Positions 33,143-44,001 of a DNA stretch of 64,000 nucleotides are shown here, in pieces. Positions within the stretch are counted from its first letter, which is position 1; each line of letters opens with the position of its first letter. Where the stretch lies: the NCBI GenBank assembly GCA_951640165.1, contig OX621247.1, forward strand, positions 24,960,001 through 25,024,000, in the 5' to 3' direction. A program made the position numbers and the translations under genes. Source of the stretch: Pseudoips prasinana. Lineage: Eukaryota > Arthropoda > Insecta > Lepidoptera > Nolidae. The notes beneath the pieces are model-generated. The model saw only the letters and a program-made list of their open reading frames with translations, did not search any database and was not told the origin of the DNA.

Positions 33143-33960
33143 TATATATAGTATATTTATATACTTAACAAAACAAACCTGTCAGCCTTGATATTTAACA
33201 TAGATACTCAAAGGACACGTTTTACTTGTGAGAACCCAAGAAAACTACAGCCGTTTTGAGGAGCTTCTAAGTGATGTCGATTATGCAATCGAGATTCAGT
33301 AACCGAGCCGTATCAGAAAAAAACGTATCGTCCTTTGAATCTTTTAAATTACTGGACCAAATAATTTTAATATCTGCGAGACCGAGTGGGCTCTTAACTT
33401 ATTTTTCTTATCAGAAGTCAACGTATGACCGACCGTTTGAATTTATTACTTACTTACTTACTTGATATCGGTCACAAAACTCTGTGAGTAGTGAAGCATG
33501 TGGTTTTTACTTGTAATGGCCTCTGTAACCATTATTTTAATTCTGTACTTTTTAATTTAGTTAGATAACAGTGATGGTTTAGTAAAATATTTTTGTCACT
33601 TTAAGATGTAGTGCCAAATTGTACTGAGTGCAGCTATATCACAAAGCCAGATAAATACAAAACGAACGACGTTTATAAGGTATCTGTATAAGGTCGTTCA
33701 TTTAATTAACTAACCTCAGGTATTGAAATCATTAAATGAAAAAATATTAATACCTATTAATAATTTATTATGGAAGTCTTTTGGAGAGACCTTAGTCCAG
33801 CAGTGGACGCCTTCGGCTGACATGATGTTGATGACATTTTCATTTAACTTTTTATTATTTTCATTTAATACATTTGAAAAAGTATTTAAACTTTATGGGA
33901 CATTACTGTTGTTTTAAACAGAATGTAAATATTGTTATTGAATTAATTAATTAAATTGTA
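33143..33960. other. Non-coding; RTE 3' scrap inside
   Basis: At 33775-33832 'gagagaccttagtccagcag' and 'tggacgccttcggctgacat' followed by GATGTTGATGA mark an RTE 3' end. Nothing else is recognised. Confidence 0.55.
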
Positions 33961-33966
33961 TTGAAT

Positions 33967-35610
33967 TAATTCGCCCCACACTTAGCTACTGTGTTCAATA
34001 GCTGTGTTGCATCAGGTGTATTTCCTGACTTGATGAAATATAGTAAAATCATTCCTTTGTTTAAAGCTGGTGATACTTCAGACCCTTCAAATTTTCGACC
34101 TGTTTCCGTGCTGCCCACTCTTAGTAAAATATTTGAAAAGCTTATGCTTAGCCAGCTGCTCAGACACTTTAATATACATAATTTACTACACCGGAAACAG
34201 TTTGGATTCACAAAGGGTTGTTCAACCATAGATGCAGGGGTCAACTTATTAAAAAGCATATTCGCGGCGTGGGAAGACTCGCAAGATGCATTAGGTATCT
34301 TTTGCGATTTGTCCAAAGCGTTCGATTGCGTTCATCATGATACTCTGGTCAGAAAATTACACCACTACGGTATTAGGAACAAGGCTCTCGAACTTCTGAC
34401 ATCTTACTTGGGCAATAAAATTCAGAAGGTTGAAATAAACGGTAAAATATCTCCGGGATCTCTAGTGGTAATGGGCGTCCCACGGAGGTCAATTCTTGGC
34501 CCATTTTTGTTTTTAATTTATATAAATGACTTACCTTACTATGTAAGGGATAAGCATGAGATTGTGTTGTTTGCAGATGATACTTCCCTGACTTTCAAAA
34601 TAAACCGACAATTAAGCAATTTTGACGATGTTAATGATGCAATCTCTAAAGTTGTTCATTGGTTTAATGCCAATAATCTTGTGCTTAATGATAAGAAAAC
34701 TAAAGTCATAAAATCCACTACACCGAATGTGAAACAGGCGACAACCAATGTACAACTTAATGGAGTTTTTGTTGTGGTGTCTTAGTTGAATCAACTGTGT
34801 TCTTGGGTATCACTATTGACTCAAAGCTACAATGGAGCCCGCAAATAGAAAAACTGTCCGACAAATTAAGTTCTGCAGCATATGCAGTGAAAACTCTTAG
34901 ACGGCTGACTGATGTTGACACAGCTAGAATGGTTTATTTCAGTTATTTTCATAGTGTAATGTCCTATGGAATACTTCTCTGGGGTAGCTCTGCTGACATT
35001 AACACCATATTTATATTGCAAAAAAGAGCTGTAAGAGCTATCTATAATCTAGGCCCTAGGGTGTCTCTAAGAGAAAAGTTCAAAGAGGTCAACATTCTAA
35101 CTGTACCATCTCAGTATATACATGAAAACTTACTATATGTGCATAAAAATATTGATTCCTTCTGTAAAAGGAGCGATACACATAATGTAAATACTAGATA
35201 TAAGAATAATCTCATATTGCATACTACCCGTCTCCACAAAATAAGTAACTCTTTTATGGGCAATGAATAAGATTCTATAACATACTTCCTAATGATATTA
35301 GAGAATTGTCTACGAATAAGTTTAAAAGAATTATTAAAGCCAAATTGTGTAGCAGGGCATATTACAAATTTTCTGATTATTTAAGTGATAAAAGTGCTTG
35401 GGATTGAGTTGTTCTGAGTCAACACACATGATTATAATTAATCTTAAGTATATTTTATAAAAAAAAAAGGATTCCTACTGAGTTTTCTGGCAGTGTTTCT
35501 CAGTAGCTGCCACGTCATGCACTGCACGGTAGTGTAAAAAAAATATGACGATTCCACATAAATGTAAAATTTTTATGGAATAAATGAATTTGAATCTTTG
35601 AATCGTTGAA
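33967..35610 (+). pseudogene. 5'-truncated CR1/L2-like LINE with RT
   Basis: The copy starts abruptly inside the RT domain (FAPHLATVFNSCVASGVFPD). Motifs follow: NFRPVSVLPTLSKIFEK, FCDLSKAFDCVHHD, LFADDTSL. The usual GVPQGS box reads GVPRRS, two substitutions in an essential motif. A frameshift near 34775 moves the frame to 'VESTVFLGITIDSKLQWSP', which continues to a stop at 35270. The rest, to about 35605, is a 3' UTR ending in a repeat of tgaat-like units. The tails at 6578-6715 and 54555-54665 belong to the same kind of element. The endonuclease is missing, so the copy is dead on arrival. Confidence 0.85.
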
Positions 35611-35869
35611 GTAGTCGACTTACAATTTTACTGTCATACAGAAAATGACAAATACGTTAGTAATGTTATATTATCCTAGGTACTAATGACATGTAAATGT
35701 ATCAATGGCGAAGTCTACGCCAAGCTGTAGTCTTAGTGTAATAGGTAGCAATTATAGCTGCTTTATATAACACTAAGAATCACAGTATTACATCAGTAAA
35801 AAATGGTGCAGGTGACCCTAATGTACTTTAAAAAGTACTACAAAAACGAAGGAAAAATAGGTTTTCAAG

Positions 35870-35980
35870 AGGTGACCACGAACCTGAAGACGCAGCGTGA
35901 GCAGGTCCACTACAATATAGACCCACGATATTGTGGGAGTCGCTGGAAGATGTTGGATGCGGGTAGCACCAGACTGGAGT
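35870..35980 (+). pseudogene. RTE-like fragment
   Basis: 'gaggtgaccacgaacctgaa', 'gacgcagcgtgagcaggtcc' and 'gatgcgggtagca' follow the order seen in the RTE ends at 8.7 and 43.5 kb. It is heavily mutated. Confidence 0.55.
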
Positions 35981-36083
35981 AAATTCCCATATGAAAATTG
36001 TCAATCAGCTGACACATTACGTATGGAAAATCAAAATATGTTCTTCATAAGTCACAAATTAAATTGAATTTCAAAGGTTTAAA

Positions 36084-36443
36084 ATTGTGGAGGAACTTTA
36101 AGGAACTTTCTCCTTCAGGTAGTCTATGCGTTCCGTGACACAGGCATTATAATCACGCGGTATTATACCTGTACCGGCGAATGCCTGTGTCACATAACGC
36201 ATAACTCTCGGGTGATTGTTTCCCGACCTGAAGCAGATTAGCTTGCCGATTGTCACCCTAGCTGCTGAGATACGTCGCTCGATTCTTTCTTGCCATGCTG
36301 GTTTGACGGCGGTGGCTCATGTGGACTTGTTGGGTCCTGGAAACCGAACATGGGCCACCCGACTCGCCGCAAATGCTGCACTGTAAAGAATCGAGTGCGT
36401 ATCTGCAGTAGGGATTTGGTTCCTTAAAGTTCCTCCACAATTT
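36084..36443. mobile_element. MITE with three nested inverted repeats (360 bp)
   Basis: Outer arms of 24-25 bp (aattgtggaggaactttaag ... and complement). A second pair is at 36126-36147 and 36181-36202 (atgcgttccgtgacacaggc, two mismatches). A third pair, cgctcgattcttt and aaagaatcgagtgcg, lies near 36273 and 36377. It is non-coding, with no obvious target duplication. Confidence 0.75.
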
Positions 36444-36844
36444 ACGTTGCGCTTTGTGTAAATTCGCTTTCACACAACACATATCGTTTTAAAGCGTAGC
36501 GTCGGAGTTTGCCTGGTATAGACATCTCCTTTGCTGACTGCACATAGAGTTTCATCCAAACAACCTTTTAAGTCATATTTAGATTCAAATAAAACGAGTC
36601 TTCCTTTTACTAAATCGCGTATTCCCTCTTGCTTACATTTCCCTAACCCAAACAAATAATACGATCGGTAACATGTTTGTGGGAATTCAAAGTAAACTCC
36701 GAACCGAGGAAACACAAAAATAGATATCCCGCTTTATCGCACACTGTGGATATGAGCGTAACTCTGTACAGTCAGCTGCAAAAACAATGAAATAATGGCC
36801 TTCTGGTGGAATTACAGACATGGCAAGAAGGTTTAATTGAGATT

Positions 36845-37025
36845 AGCGCCACCTGCACCAAATATGTGGTACAGGTGCAATCTCTTCTTTCTCACTCATG
36901 ATCCATTGGGACAGCTAGCCAATGAAACTGGGCACAGGTCAGGTGCAGGATCTACAAATTCACGTGGCCTCCGAGGAAAGGAGCGCAATACCGCTAACTT
37001 GCAGACTTCTGATTAATACTGAGTT
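36845..37025 (-). mobile_element. tRNA-derived SINE, body fragment
   Basis: The sequence around 'ctcatgatccattgggacag' and 'cacgtggcctccgaggaaag' follows the same order as the SINE at 6722-7085. The tRNA head is missing. Confidence 0.65.
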
Positions 37026-37889
37026 TTTTTTAAGTGAAGCTTTTTTTACATCGCTTCAATTTTTTTCGACCATCTATCGCAAGAAAATATATTAAAATGG
37101 TATCTTTTACCATTGACATTAAAGTTGCAGTTCGGAAACGCATAAAGGCAAAGCAGGTGACGCTTATTTGAATTAAAGGCAATCGATTCTGATTACGAGC
37201 ATTTGTTATTTTTATTTGTTGTTCTGAATTATTTTCCCTCTGTATCGTATTGTTAATTTTTATTGTTCTATATTTTATTAAATTCATAATAATAATCGAA
37301 TGTATTCATTGTGTATAATATTATATCAATTCATGAATTTTAAATTGTATCTTGTTGTGTCATCTAATTCTGTCTGATATGATTATGTTATTTTCTCTGT
37401 TATAATAAAAATATCTTGTACATATTCCGTATAGGATTTGAAAATAAAAGATTTTATTATTATTATTACATAGGTATATGTTTTTTCAGTTGACTATACG
37501 TCGTCTTTCATTCATTTTACAAGCAGAAATACAGTCTGGACGGCGCGCGGCGCGGCGGCGCGGCGTCGTAAATGTAGATAATGATTCATGAAGCAGATGG
37601 GATTGTAATACTTGCTGTTATAATAAATTAATAGACTTGTTAGAATCCATAATTTCTTAAATGACTGAAAATAAGGCTTCATAATATAAATTTAAAATCT
37701 TTGGTATTAAAGTCTAAAGACATGTTTAAATGCGTTAACACCATGACCACGTTTGGCAGATTAAAATCTAAACAAAATGTTTGCGTGAGTGTGAGTGTGT
37801 TTATGTGAGTTCTAGTCATGACCACACTTATTTAAAAAAAGAAACTAAATGCATCTCAGACTCGGGCGTCAAGCGTTCCGTACCTTCCT
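37026..37889. other. Non-coding; LINE-like 3' tail and GC patch
   Basis: A tail with aataaaa and (ATT)n lies near 37400-37467, suggesting the 3' end of an old retrotransposed sequence. A GC-rich ggcgcgcggcgcggcggcgc run sits at 37541-37565. No gene is seen. Confidence 0.4.
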
Positions 37890-37891
37890 TA

Positions 37892-38827
37892 GGGGAATAG
37901 CGGGTGTTTCCGTACACCTAAGGATGATGACTAATCATATAAAAACTAAAACCATTATTGATTATTTCTACGTATTATTAAATTGGAAATATGGTTAGGT
38001 AATCATATTTGGAAAATGAAACAAATCAGTTAACTACACGGGCTTTATTTTCCTTTTTTTATAAAATAATGATAGTACGGAACCATCCGCAAACGTCGGA
38101 TGATTCCGTACAGATTATACGCCATCATTCAAAGGCATTTTTAACTATTTCTCGTTGTAGAAACCGCAAACATAGCCTTCTTGTGCGTCTTTATCGCTTC
38201 ATAGACCCACCCAGTACGCAGCGATTCCAGAACTGACTTCGCCACAGATTATGCAAAGCTCGTTCGTAACTCCCGTCTCTCCTTCTGTATAAAAGCCATA
38301 ATCGTCCTCATCACCATCATGATCATCAGACACTCGTCTTCAGAACTGGAGCTGTTTAGAATTTTTCTCTGATACGATGGTTTTCCTCCTTTTTTGCGGT
38401 TCACTTGTTTAGAAGCTATATTTATTAGGTAATACCGTACATAAGTGTACGTATTGACCCGAAGTCTCCATTTTGAATTTGTTGTTAATAACAAATAAAA
38501 ACAATACAGGATATTGATAAAATTTTACAGTTCATATAACCGTTGGACAATATTGTCCAAGTTAGGAATATATATGCAACAATAAACAATTAAATAATGT
38601 CACTTACAGTGTAAAACACCAACAACACTCCTTATAATAATTGGCGCAAAAACGTGACGCATGACTTTCCTACAAATCCAGGCGATTGACTAGCGTGTGG
38701 CGATCGCGGTACGAATAGATACATGTTTACTACGAATTAGACCGGGATAGACATATTCTCATCGTTTCTTTTCCGAAATATCCAATGTACGGTATCACCC
38801 GCTGTACGGGATGATCCGCCGTTCCCC
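37892..38827 (-). mobile_element. pogo-like DNA transposon, internally deleted
   Basis: The termini GGGGAATAGCGGGTGTTTCC (left) and GGGGAACGGCGGATCATCCC (right, inward) share about 18 of the first 25 positions. TA dinucleotides flank both ends, as in Tc1/mariner/pogo elements. Subterminal 'ccgtac' motifs recur. Only the end of a transposase is encoded. At about 940 bp it is too short for a full element, so an internal deletion is inferred. Confidence 0.7.
38130..38460 (-). pseudogene. pogo-like transposase C-terminus, broken
   Basis: On the minus strand, 'KPSYQRKILNSSSSEDE' is followed in a shifted frame by an acidic block (DDHDGDEDDYGFYTEGETG). Then comes 'CIICGE' and, after further damage, 'SDKDAQEGYVCGFYNEK'. 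This order, an acidic linker and then a Cys-rich PHD-like end, is what I recall from pogo/jerky-type insect transposases. The DDE domain is absent. Confidence 0.55.
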
Positions 38828-38831
38828 TATA

Positions 38832-38955
38832 CGCTGTGGCGCGGCGGCTAAGACAGTCTGGATGTAATTTGTGTCCGTCTATTATATGTTTGTAAAGTAC
38901 CCCGCGACACAGGGATGAGATTCCCTAGTGCGGGCGTAGCCATTTATTGAAAAAA
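38832..38955 (+). mobile_element. SINE with internal deletion
   Basis: It starts tgtggcgcggcggctaagac and jumps directly to agtctggatgtaatttgtgt, so the part from the anticodon arm through the B-box seen at 30.7 kb is gone. It ends in an A-run. Confidence 0.6.
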
Positions 38956-39263
38956 AAAAAAAAGATGTAAGTATATCATGCAGCCCAGTACTGTCCCACG
39001 CACAGCAACTGCAAGATCTATGACCAGTCAACCACGCTGGCCTAGTGCGGGTTGGCAGATTTCACACCCATCAAAAACATTTTGGAGAAAACTCAGGCAT
39101 GCAAGATTCCTTACAATGTTTTCCTTCGCCGCTTTATGTACGAGATAATTAACTTTCTAGTACAAAGTTAATGGTTGCCTTGGGTCTACACTCGCGAACG
39201 CTGAGTCCACAGACCAACGTCTAACCAGACTAGTCACTAGGCTATCTCGTACTTGCCCGAATA

Positions 39264-39328
39264 AAAAATTACTTTCTTATTCACATACCACTAGTTTTGA
39301 GTGGTATGTGAATAAGAAAGTAATTTTT
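39264..39328. repeat. Perfect inverted repeat, 29-bp arms
   Basis: The arms run aaaaattactttcttattca onward and are exactly complementary over 29 bp, separated by 7 nt. This is the longest perfect hairpin I found outside a transposon. An RNA copy would form a stable stem. Confidence 0.9.
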
Positions 39329-39589
39329 CACTGACTATCTAAGTACCTATGTTTGTAAATGAAGGATTTGAGAAACTGTTCGATCTCGAAATACAATTTT
39401 GTTTTTCTAGTCTAGCAAATAATTGATAGTGAAACTGAAAAGCAAAGTTGAATTAAGAGTACAATTGCGTTCATAAACTCAGTTACAGTTTCACAAAACA
39501 AAATTTCACATTTTGAATACATTTCTGAAATATAGACAAACACATTCACAATTTTTGTTTCTTTGATAAACAATCCCCACAGGAGGGGA

Positions 39590-39715
39590 AATCACCGTGT
39601 CTTCAATGCCCGCAGTAGGGTACTTTACAAACAGACCCAGAACAACTATTTAGGGGTCACACAATTCGAACCCGGGACAAGTAGCGAGGGGACTGTCTGA
39701 ACCGCTGCGCCACAC
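39590..39715 (-). mobile_element. tRNA-derived SINE, second family, inverted
   Basis: On the minus strand there is an A-box-like gtgtggcgcagcggttcaga and a B-box-like cgggttcgaattg, then a body with gggtctgtttgtaaagtacc. Confidence 0.7.
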
Positions 39716-39835
39716 GTGCAGTCATTATCGACATTTTGATAATCAAGTGTAGTTACGACATAAATAATCAAAGAACTAAACTTTATTAATAAACAGTGGG
39801 GACTTGCCAGTTAATACTGACAGCTAAGTTACGAA

Positions 39836-40110
39836 CCGTATACATACATACATACATAGACTCACGCCTGTTTCCCAGAGGGGTAGGCAGAGACAACGGA
39901 TTTGCATTTTTCACGATCTTTGTATACTTCTTTTGCCTCGATTACTGTCATTATATTCTTCATACATGCTCGCCGATTTAGGGTACTTCTGACCTGCCCT
40001 TTACCGTATACATGGTTCTTAATTATATTACCCACTTTACGGTATGAACTGACGAGTAGGTTAACGGGATACTCGGAATTTACCCACGAAATATGGAAAA
40101 ATAAGGTTTA
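39836..40110 (+). repeat. Dispersed repeat B, long copy
   Basis: A catacata run leads into 'agactcacgcctgtttccca', then 'gaggggtaggcagagacaac'. It continues to 'catacatgctcgccgattta' and 'gggtacttctgacc'. The short copy is at 3303-3370. It is non-coding. Confidence 0.6.
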
Positions 40111-40224
40111 AATTGCCTTTTTCAGAACTGCATAGATGTAGGTATATAATGCTACTCATATTAATCGGTGTCATAAATCTGACGAATTCGTCATTCTTCT
40201 TCTTCTTAGCGTGTCGATGGCAAT

Positions 40225-40590
40225 CTAAATTAAGTCAGCCCAGAATTCAGCTACGCGTTGAGCGTTGTCAGTAGCGTCCATTAGTTCTTGTAACGTGCAG
40301 GCATTAGGACACGCAGGACATGTTAACAAGTGTGCCATAGTTTGAGGAACAGAACCACACTTGCACTCTAGGTTGGAAATGTTTAAAAATCCCCACCTGA
40401 GCAGGTTTTCCTTGCTGCGACCAACTTGGGTCCGGAGTCTATTCAGGGACTTCCAGGTTGGCCACAGCAACTTGTGTCCAGGCGGAAGGTTTTCAGCGGG
40501 AGGGACAAATGGGATGGGTAGGCAAGCACTGTCTCGCCACAGTTTGAGCCGTGTCTTAGACCGTTCGTCATTTAACCTGCTAATACACAT
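40225..40590 (-). pseudogene. LINE ORF C-terminal domain with Cys motif
   Basis: Contains 'WPTWKSLNRLRTQVGRSKEN' and 'LLRWGFLNISNLECKCGSVP', then 'QTMAHLLTCPACP'. This CxC...H..xC arrangement ends many insect LINE ORFs. The RT core is not present. The frame is open for 121 codons and the last residues (AEFWADLI) look like a genuine end. The clade is not certain. Confidence 0.65.
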
Positions 40591-41261
40591 CTGGACGCTT
40601 ACTGTATTTCATATAGTATTTTATGGTAGCTCCCACATAAAATAAATGTACCTTACAATAAATAACTTTGCTTGCAACTGCATACGTTCCTATTTCCACT
40701 CGTATTTTCAGCTTTGTATAGTGTTACTGTGCGCTTAAACCGTGTAAAAGGGCGAATTACCCTGATATCAGTGGCGTAACGAGTGAGTTACGATCCATAT
40801 ATTACGTTAACCACGTTTTTATACGTCCTACGTGCAGTTTACTGTACTGTGTATGAATATAAGGAGATAATTTACGTCGCGCTGTTTAGGGGGTTTTTAT
40901 GGAAAATAGGTAAGGCAAAGTAGATTTCTTTTCTACATTATCGTCTTTTTCTGTACTGTAAATTTGTAAGCAAATGGGGTTCGATATGTTGCTTACTTGA
41001 AAAGTAATTTCGGAGAGGTCTTTAATATAGGTTCTAGATTGAGGTTCTCGTATGTATTTCATTTAAGTATGTATAGCTCTGCTTAGTTTGCGATAAGATG
41101 GCCGTGTGTGGATGGTTATATTAGCCCGGTAGTTGGATATCTAGTCTGATCGTTGGACATACGTTAGAGGAAATATTCTAGGTGAATGCAGTTAATGAGG
41201 TGGCCATCCGACTCTAAAACATGACTAATACTACTATTCTACTATTACTACAAGTTTTAAA
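40591..41261. other. Non-coding; SINE scrap
   Basis: At 41070-41110 'tctgcttagtttgcgataag' and 'atggccgtgtgtgga' match the tail region of the SINE at 57770-58011. Nothing else is identified. Confidence 0.5.
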
Positions 41262-41419
41262 CATAATGAATGTGTATACACAAAGGAAATATAAGAATAT
41301 TATCAAGTATTATGACATACTTAACTGCTATTTTAATAAATAAGTATATTAAATACACATTGCATGAAAATGGAATGTGCATTTTCGATGCTTGCTTGGT
41401 TATCGTATGGGTAGTGGTA

Positions 41420-41580
41420 ACCCTAGTGTCGGAGTTACTCAATCCGCCCAGTAGGCCTCTGACATGGCTTAACGACTGTTGTCTAATGACTACAACCGGG
41501 ACCGACAGCTTAACGTGCCCTCCGAAGCACGGAGACGCCCAGAAATTAAACCACTTTGATGGTCACCCATCTCTAGACTA
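41420..41580 (-). mobile_element. SINE body fragment
   Basis: 'gggaccgacagcttaacgtg' and 'ccctccgaagcacgg' match the SINE core at 6880-6930. The copy is diverged. Confidence 0.5.
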
Positions 41581-41739
41581 ACCGGAAACCTAGTTGCTTA
41601 ACTCTAACCTTTACCTTAACCGATCACTTACGGACCGATGAGAGCATCTAGCTGTGAGCGCCTTGAATATGTATTCAAAAAGGAAATATAGGAATAATTT
41701 CCTGTATTATAACATACAGCTATATTTTGCTATGTTAAT

Positions 41740-42155
41740 CATCATCATCATATCAGCCGAAAGACGCCCACTGCTGGACAAAGGCCTCCCCAAAGATCTC
41801 CACAGTTGCCGGTCTTGCGCTATTCGCATCCAGCAGTTTTCAGCGACCCGCACAATATCATCGGTCCACCTTGTAGGGGGCCTGCCCACGCTGCGTCTTC
41901 CGGTTCGTGGTCACCACTCGAGAACCTTTCTGCCCCAACGGCCGTCGGATCTACGAGCTATGTGCCCCGCCACTGCCACTTCAGTTTTGTAATTCTTCGG
42001 GCTATGTCGGTGACTTTGGTTCGCCTGCGGATTTCGACATTTTTTATTCGATCCCGCAGGGAAACTCCGAGCATAGCCCTCTCCATTGCTCTTTGGGTGA
42101 CCTTGAGCTTTCTAATGAGGCCCATAGTGAGCGACCACGTCTAATATGCTAAGTC
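41740..42155 (-). pseudogene. RTE-clade LINE, 5'-truncated, with 12-bp target duplication
   Basis: On the minus strand the sequence encodes, in broken frames, the RTE C-terminus (GRPPTRWTDDIVRVAENCW, MRIAQDRQLWRSLG) and ends in ATG/GAT triplets after cggctgat. The 12-bp direct repeat tgctatgttaat flanks it exactly (41728-41739 and 42156-42167), so both insertion boundaries are known. Confidence 0.88.
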
Positions 42156-42220
42156 TGCTATGTTAATAAATATAGGTATGCAATGGATGGAGGAATGTGC
42201 AATTTCGATGCGCAAGTGTG

Positions 42221-42799
42221 ACTGTAAATATTTTTATGATTAGGAAAATAACAGTTGAAATATGTTAAACTTGGTGTTATTATTTTAAAACCGGAAAGTT
42301 TATTAAAAACATTGAATTTCGCAACAAATCCGTACCATTTATTTACTCGATTAAGTCGTATTAAAGCCTGTGAAAATCCTATTCTAGTCAAAGTCATTTA
42401 CAAAACAGCTATGTCACTGCGCGCCCCAAATTCATTTACTGGGATGAATCTGCCAGTCATTCCCCGCGAACGTTCTGACTAATCTATCGGAAAACAAATC
42501 AATCAGTCTTTTAAAACAAAAATAAATTTATAAAATATATATCAGCATTTTTAATATAAAAGCTGGGATTTTAGGCTTGTTTATTGTTTCAATGTAAATA
42601 TCCGCCTCGAACACTCTCGTTTTTACATAACGCATGGTAAACGAATCTGAATCTTAAAACAATAAATTGCTGAGGATTGTTCTATCATTTCATTGGGTAG
42701 AAAGGAAACCTTATTATGCGTCTGAGTCCATCCCTCTGACATGGCTACAGTGGCATATTATAGCGCAATGTGGTAGTTTTGAAATTTAGAGTTAGATAT
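42221..42799. other. AT-rich, nothing identified
   Basis: I see no gene, repeat or transposon end in this stretch. Confidence 0.45.
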
Positions 42800-42813
42800 G
42801 ATATTACCTGGTA

Positions 42814-43366
42814 AGTGCCCGGCCTGGGAGGCCGATAGGCGAGTCCTAATCGCTGAGATCGGACGGGATCTTTCGCCGCCAGCAGTCGCGTATGCGATGC
42901 TGGCTGGCGCTCCACCAAATGGGACGCCGTGGTCTCCTTCTGTGAGGCCCTCCTTATGCTCAAGGAGGAGACCGCCGAGCGGGATCGGGAGCGAGCCGAT
43001 CGCAGACGGAGGAGACGTTGGGGCGGCGGCAGCAGCCAGTAGCCCAAATCCCCTCGGGGCTGCGGTGCCAGTGTGAGAAGTGTCCTCTACTGCCGCCACG
43101 TGAAAGCACCACCGGGAAGATGGCGATCTGTTTGTGCACAGTCGCTGTGCCGGACTGGCAGGAGTCGGCAACAGGGGAGGGCAAGCCAGAGCCCTCCCAG
43201 GGTACGTGTCCCGACCATCTGGCACATGGCGCAAAAGAGGGTACCGGAGCAGCATATCCACGTTCCCGCGGCTCCCCCCATCAAGCGCCAAGTTCTTCAT
43301 ACCCACCCGCAGATACTTTTTGCGGGTGGCATGCGTAGGCATCCCCCTGCCTTATCAAAAAAAAAA
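42814..43366 (+). pseudogene. R1-clade-like LINE, 5'-truncated, with poly(A) and 14-bp target duplication
   Basis: It begins in coding sequence 'CPAWEADRRVLIAEIGRDLS', shifts frame near 42918 to 'KWDAVVSFCEALLMLKEETA', and ends in an Arg-rich tail with a stop at 43040-43042. This is the usual C-terminus of R1/TRAS-type ORF2. A GC-rich 3' UTR of about 310 bp and a ten-A tail follow. The 14-bp direct repeat gatattacctggta flanks it exactly (42800-42813, 43367-43380). Overlapping GC-rich ORFs in this stretch are artefacts. Confidence 0.85.
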
Positions 43367-43383
43367 GATATTACCTGGTATAT

Positions 43384-43665
43384 GCTGTGGAACCAAAGTC
43401 ACCGACATAGCCCGATGAATTGCAAATCTGAAGTGGCAGTGGACGAAGCACATAGCTCGTAGAACCGACGGCCGTTGGGGCATGAAAGGTTCTCAAGTGA
43501 CGACCACGAATCGGAAGACGCCCCATACAAGATGGACTGATGAGGTCTCTGGAAACCGCTGGATGCGGATAGCGCAAGACCGACAATTGTGGAGATCTTT
43601 GGGGTAGGCCTTTGTCTAGCAGTGGACGTCTTTCGGCTGATATGATGATGATGATGTGTTGTAGG
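43384..43665 (+). pseudogene. RTE-clade LINE 3' end, 5'-truncated
   Basis: It follows the same order as the RTE copies above: 'aaagtcaccgacatagcccg', 'gaagtggcagtggacgaagc', 'catagctcgtagaaccgacg', then ggctgatatgatgatgatga. Probable target duplications of about 24 bp with a few mismatches lie at 43367-43390 and 43669-43693. Confidence 0.8.
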
Positions 43666-43735
43666 TCGGATATTATCTGGTAGATGATGTGGGTCAAATT
43701 TGTTATTATATATTGCTGCCATTAATAATACTTTG

Positions 43736-43930
43736 ACGGGCCGGTTGGCGTAGTTGGTAGAAACTGACGATTGTTCGATTCCCACCCAGGATAGATAGTT
43801 GTGTGCATGAACATGTTTGTTTATCCTGTCTGGGTGTAATTATCTACGAGTATATAAAGATGTATTGACAAAAGAAAAGTAGTACATGCATATCAGTTGA
43901 CTCGTTTCCATAGTACAAGCTCTGTTCAGT
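43736..43930 (+). mobile_element. tRNA-derived SINE, third family, copy 1
   Basis: The head has ggttggcgtagttggtagaa and B-box-like tgttcgattcccaccc. The body has gtgtgcatgaacatgtttgt and 'tctgggtgtaattatctac'. It ends near tttccatagtacaagctctg. Relatives lie at 44505, 53150 and 57770. Confidence 0.8.
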
Positions 43931-44001
43931 ACATTTTATTGTAATTCTTTAAAAAACGCGTCACAAAATCACTTACTTGTGGAGTCCAGTTTTTACTGGA
44001 A

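Larger units (their letters stand above)
41262..42220. repeat. Diverged duplicated segment (two copies)
   Basis: Copy A (41262-41400) and copy B (41660-41739 plus 42156-42220) share 'aaaggaaatata.gaat', 'cataca/tt' and 'aatgtgca.tttcgatgc'. Copy B is split by an RTE insertion and copy A is not, so copy A serves as an empty site. Confidence 0.7.

Noticed and set aside
37541..37570. GC-rich run as a CpG-island promoter
   Set aside because: It is only about 25 bp, with no downstream gene. Insect genomes rarely use CpG islands in this way.
38009..38236. Plus-strand 75-codon ORF as a gene
   Set aside because: It is antisense to the broken pogo-like tail and has no recognisable motif.
42745..43462. 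Cluster of overlapping GC-rich ORFs, up to 194 codons, as a gene
   Set aside because: They result from high GC and few stops. The real content is a LINE C-terminus and its 3' UTR, shown by the poly(A) tail and exact target duplication.
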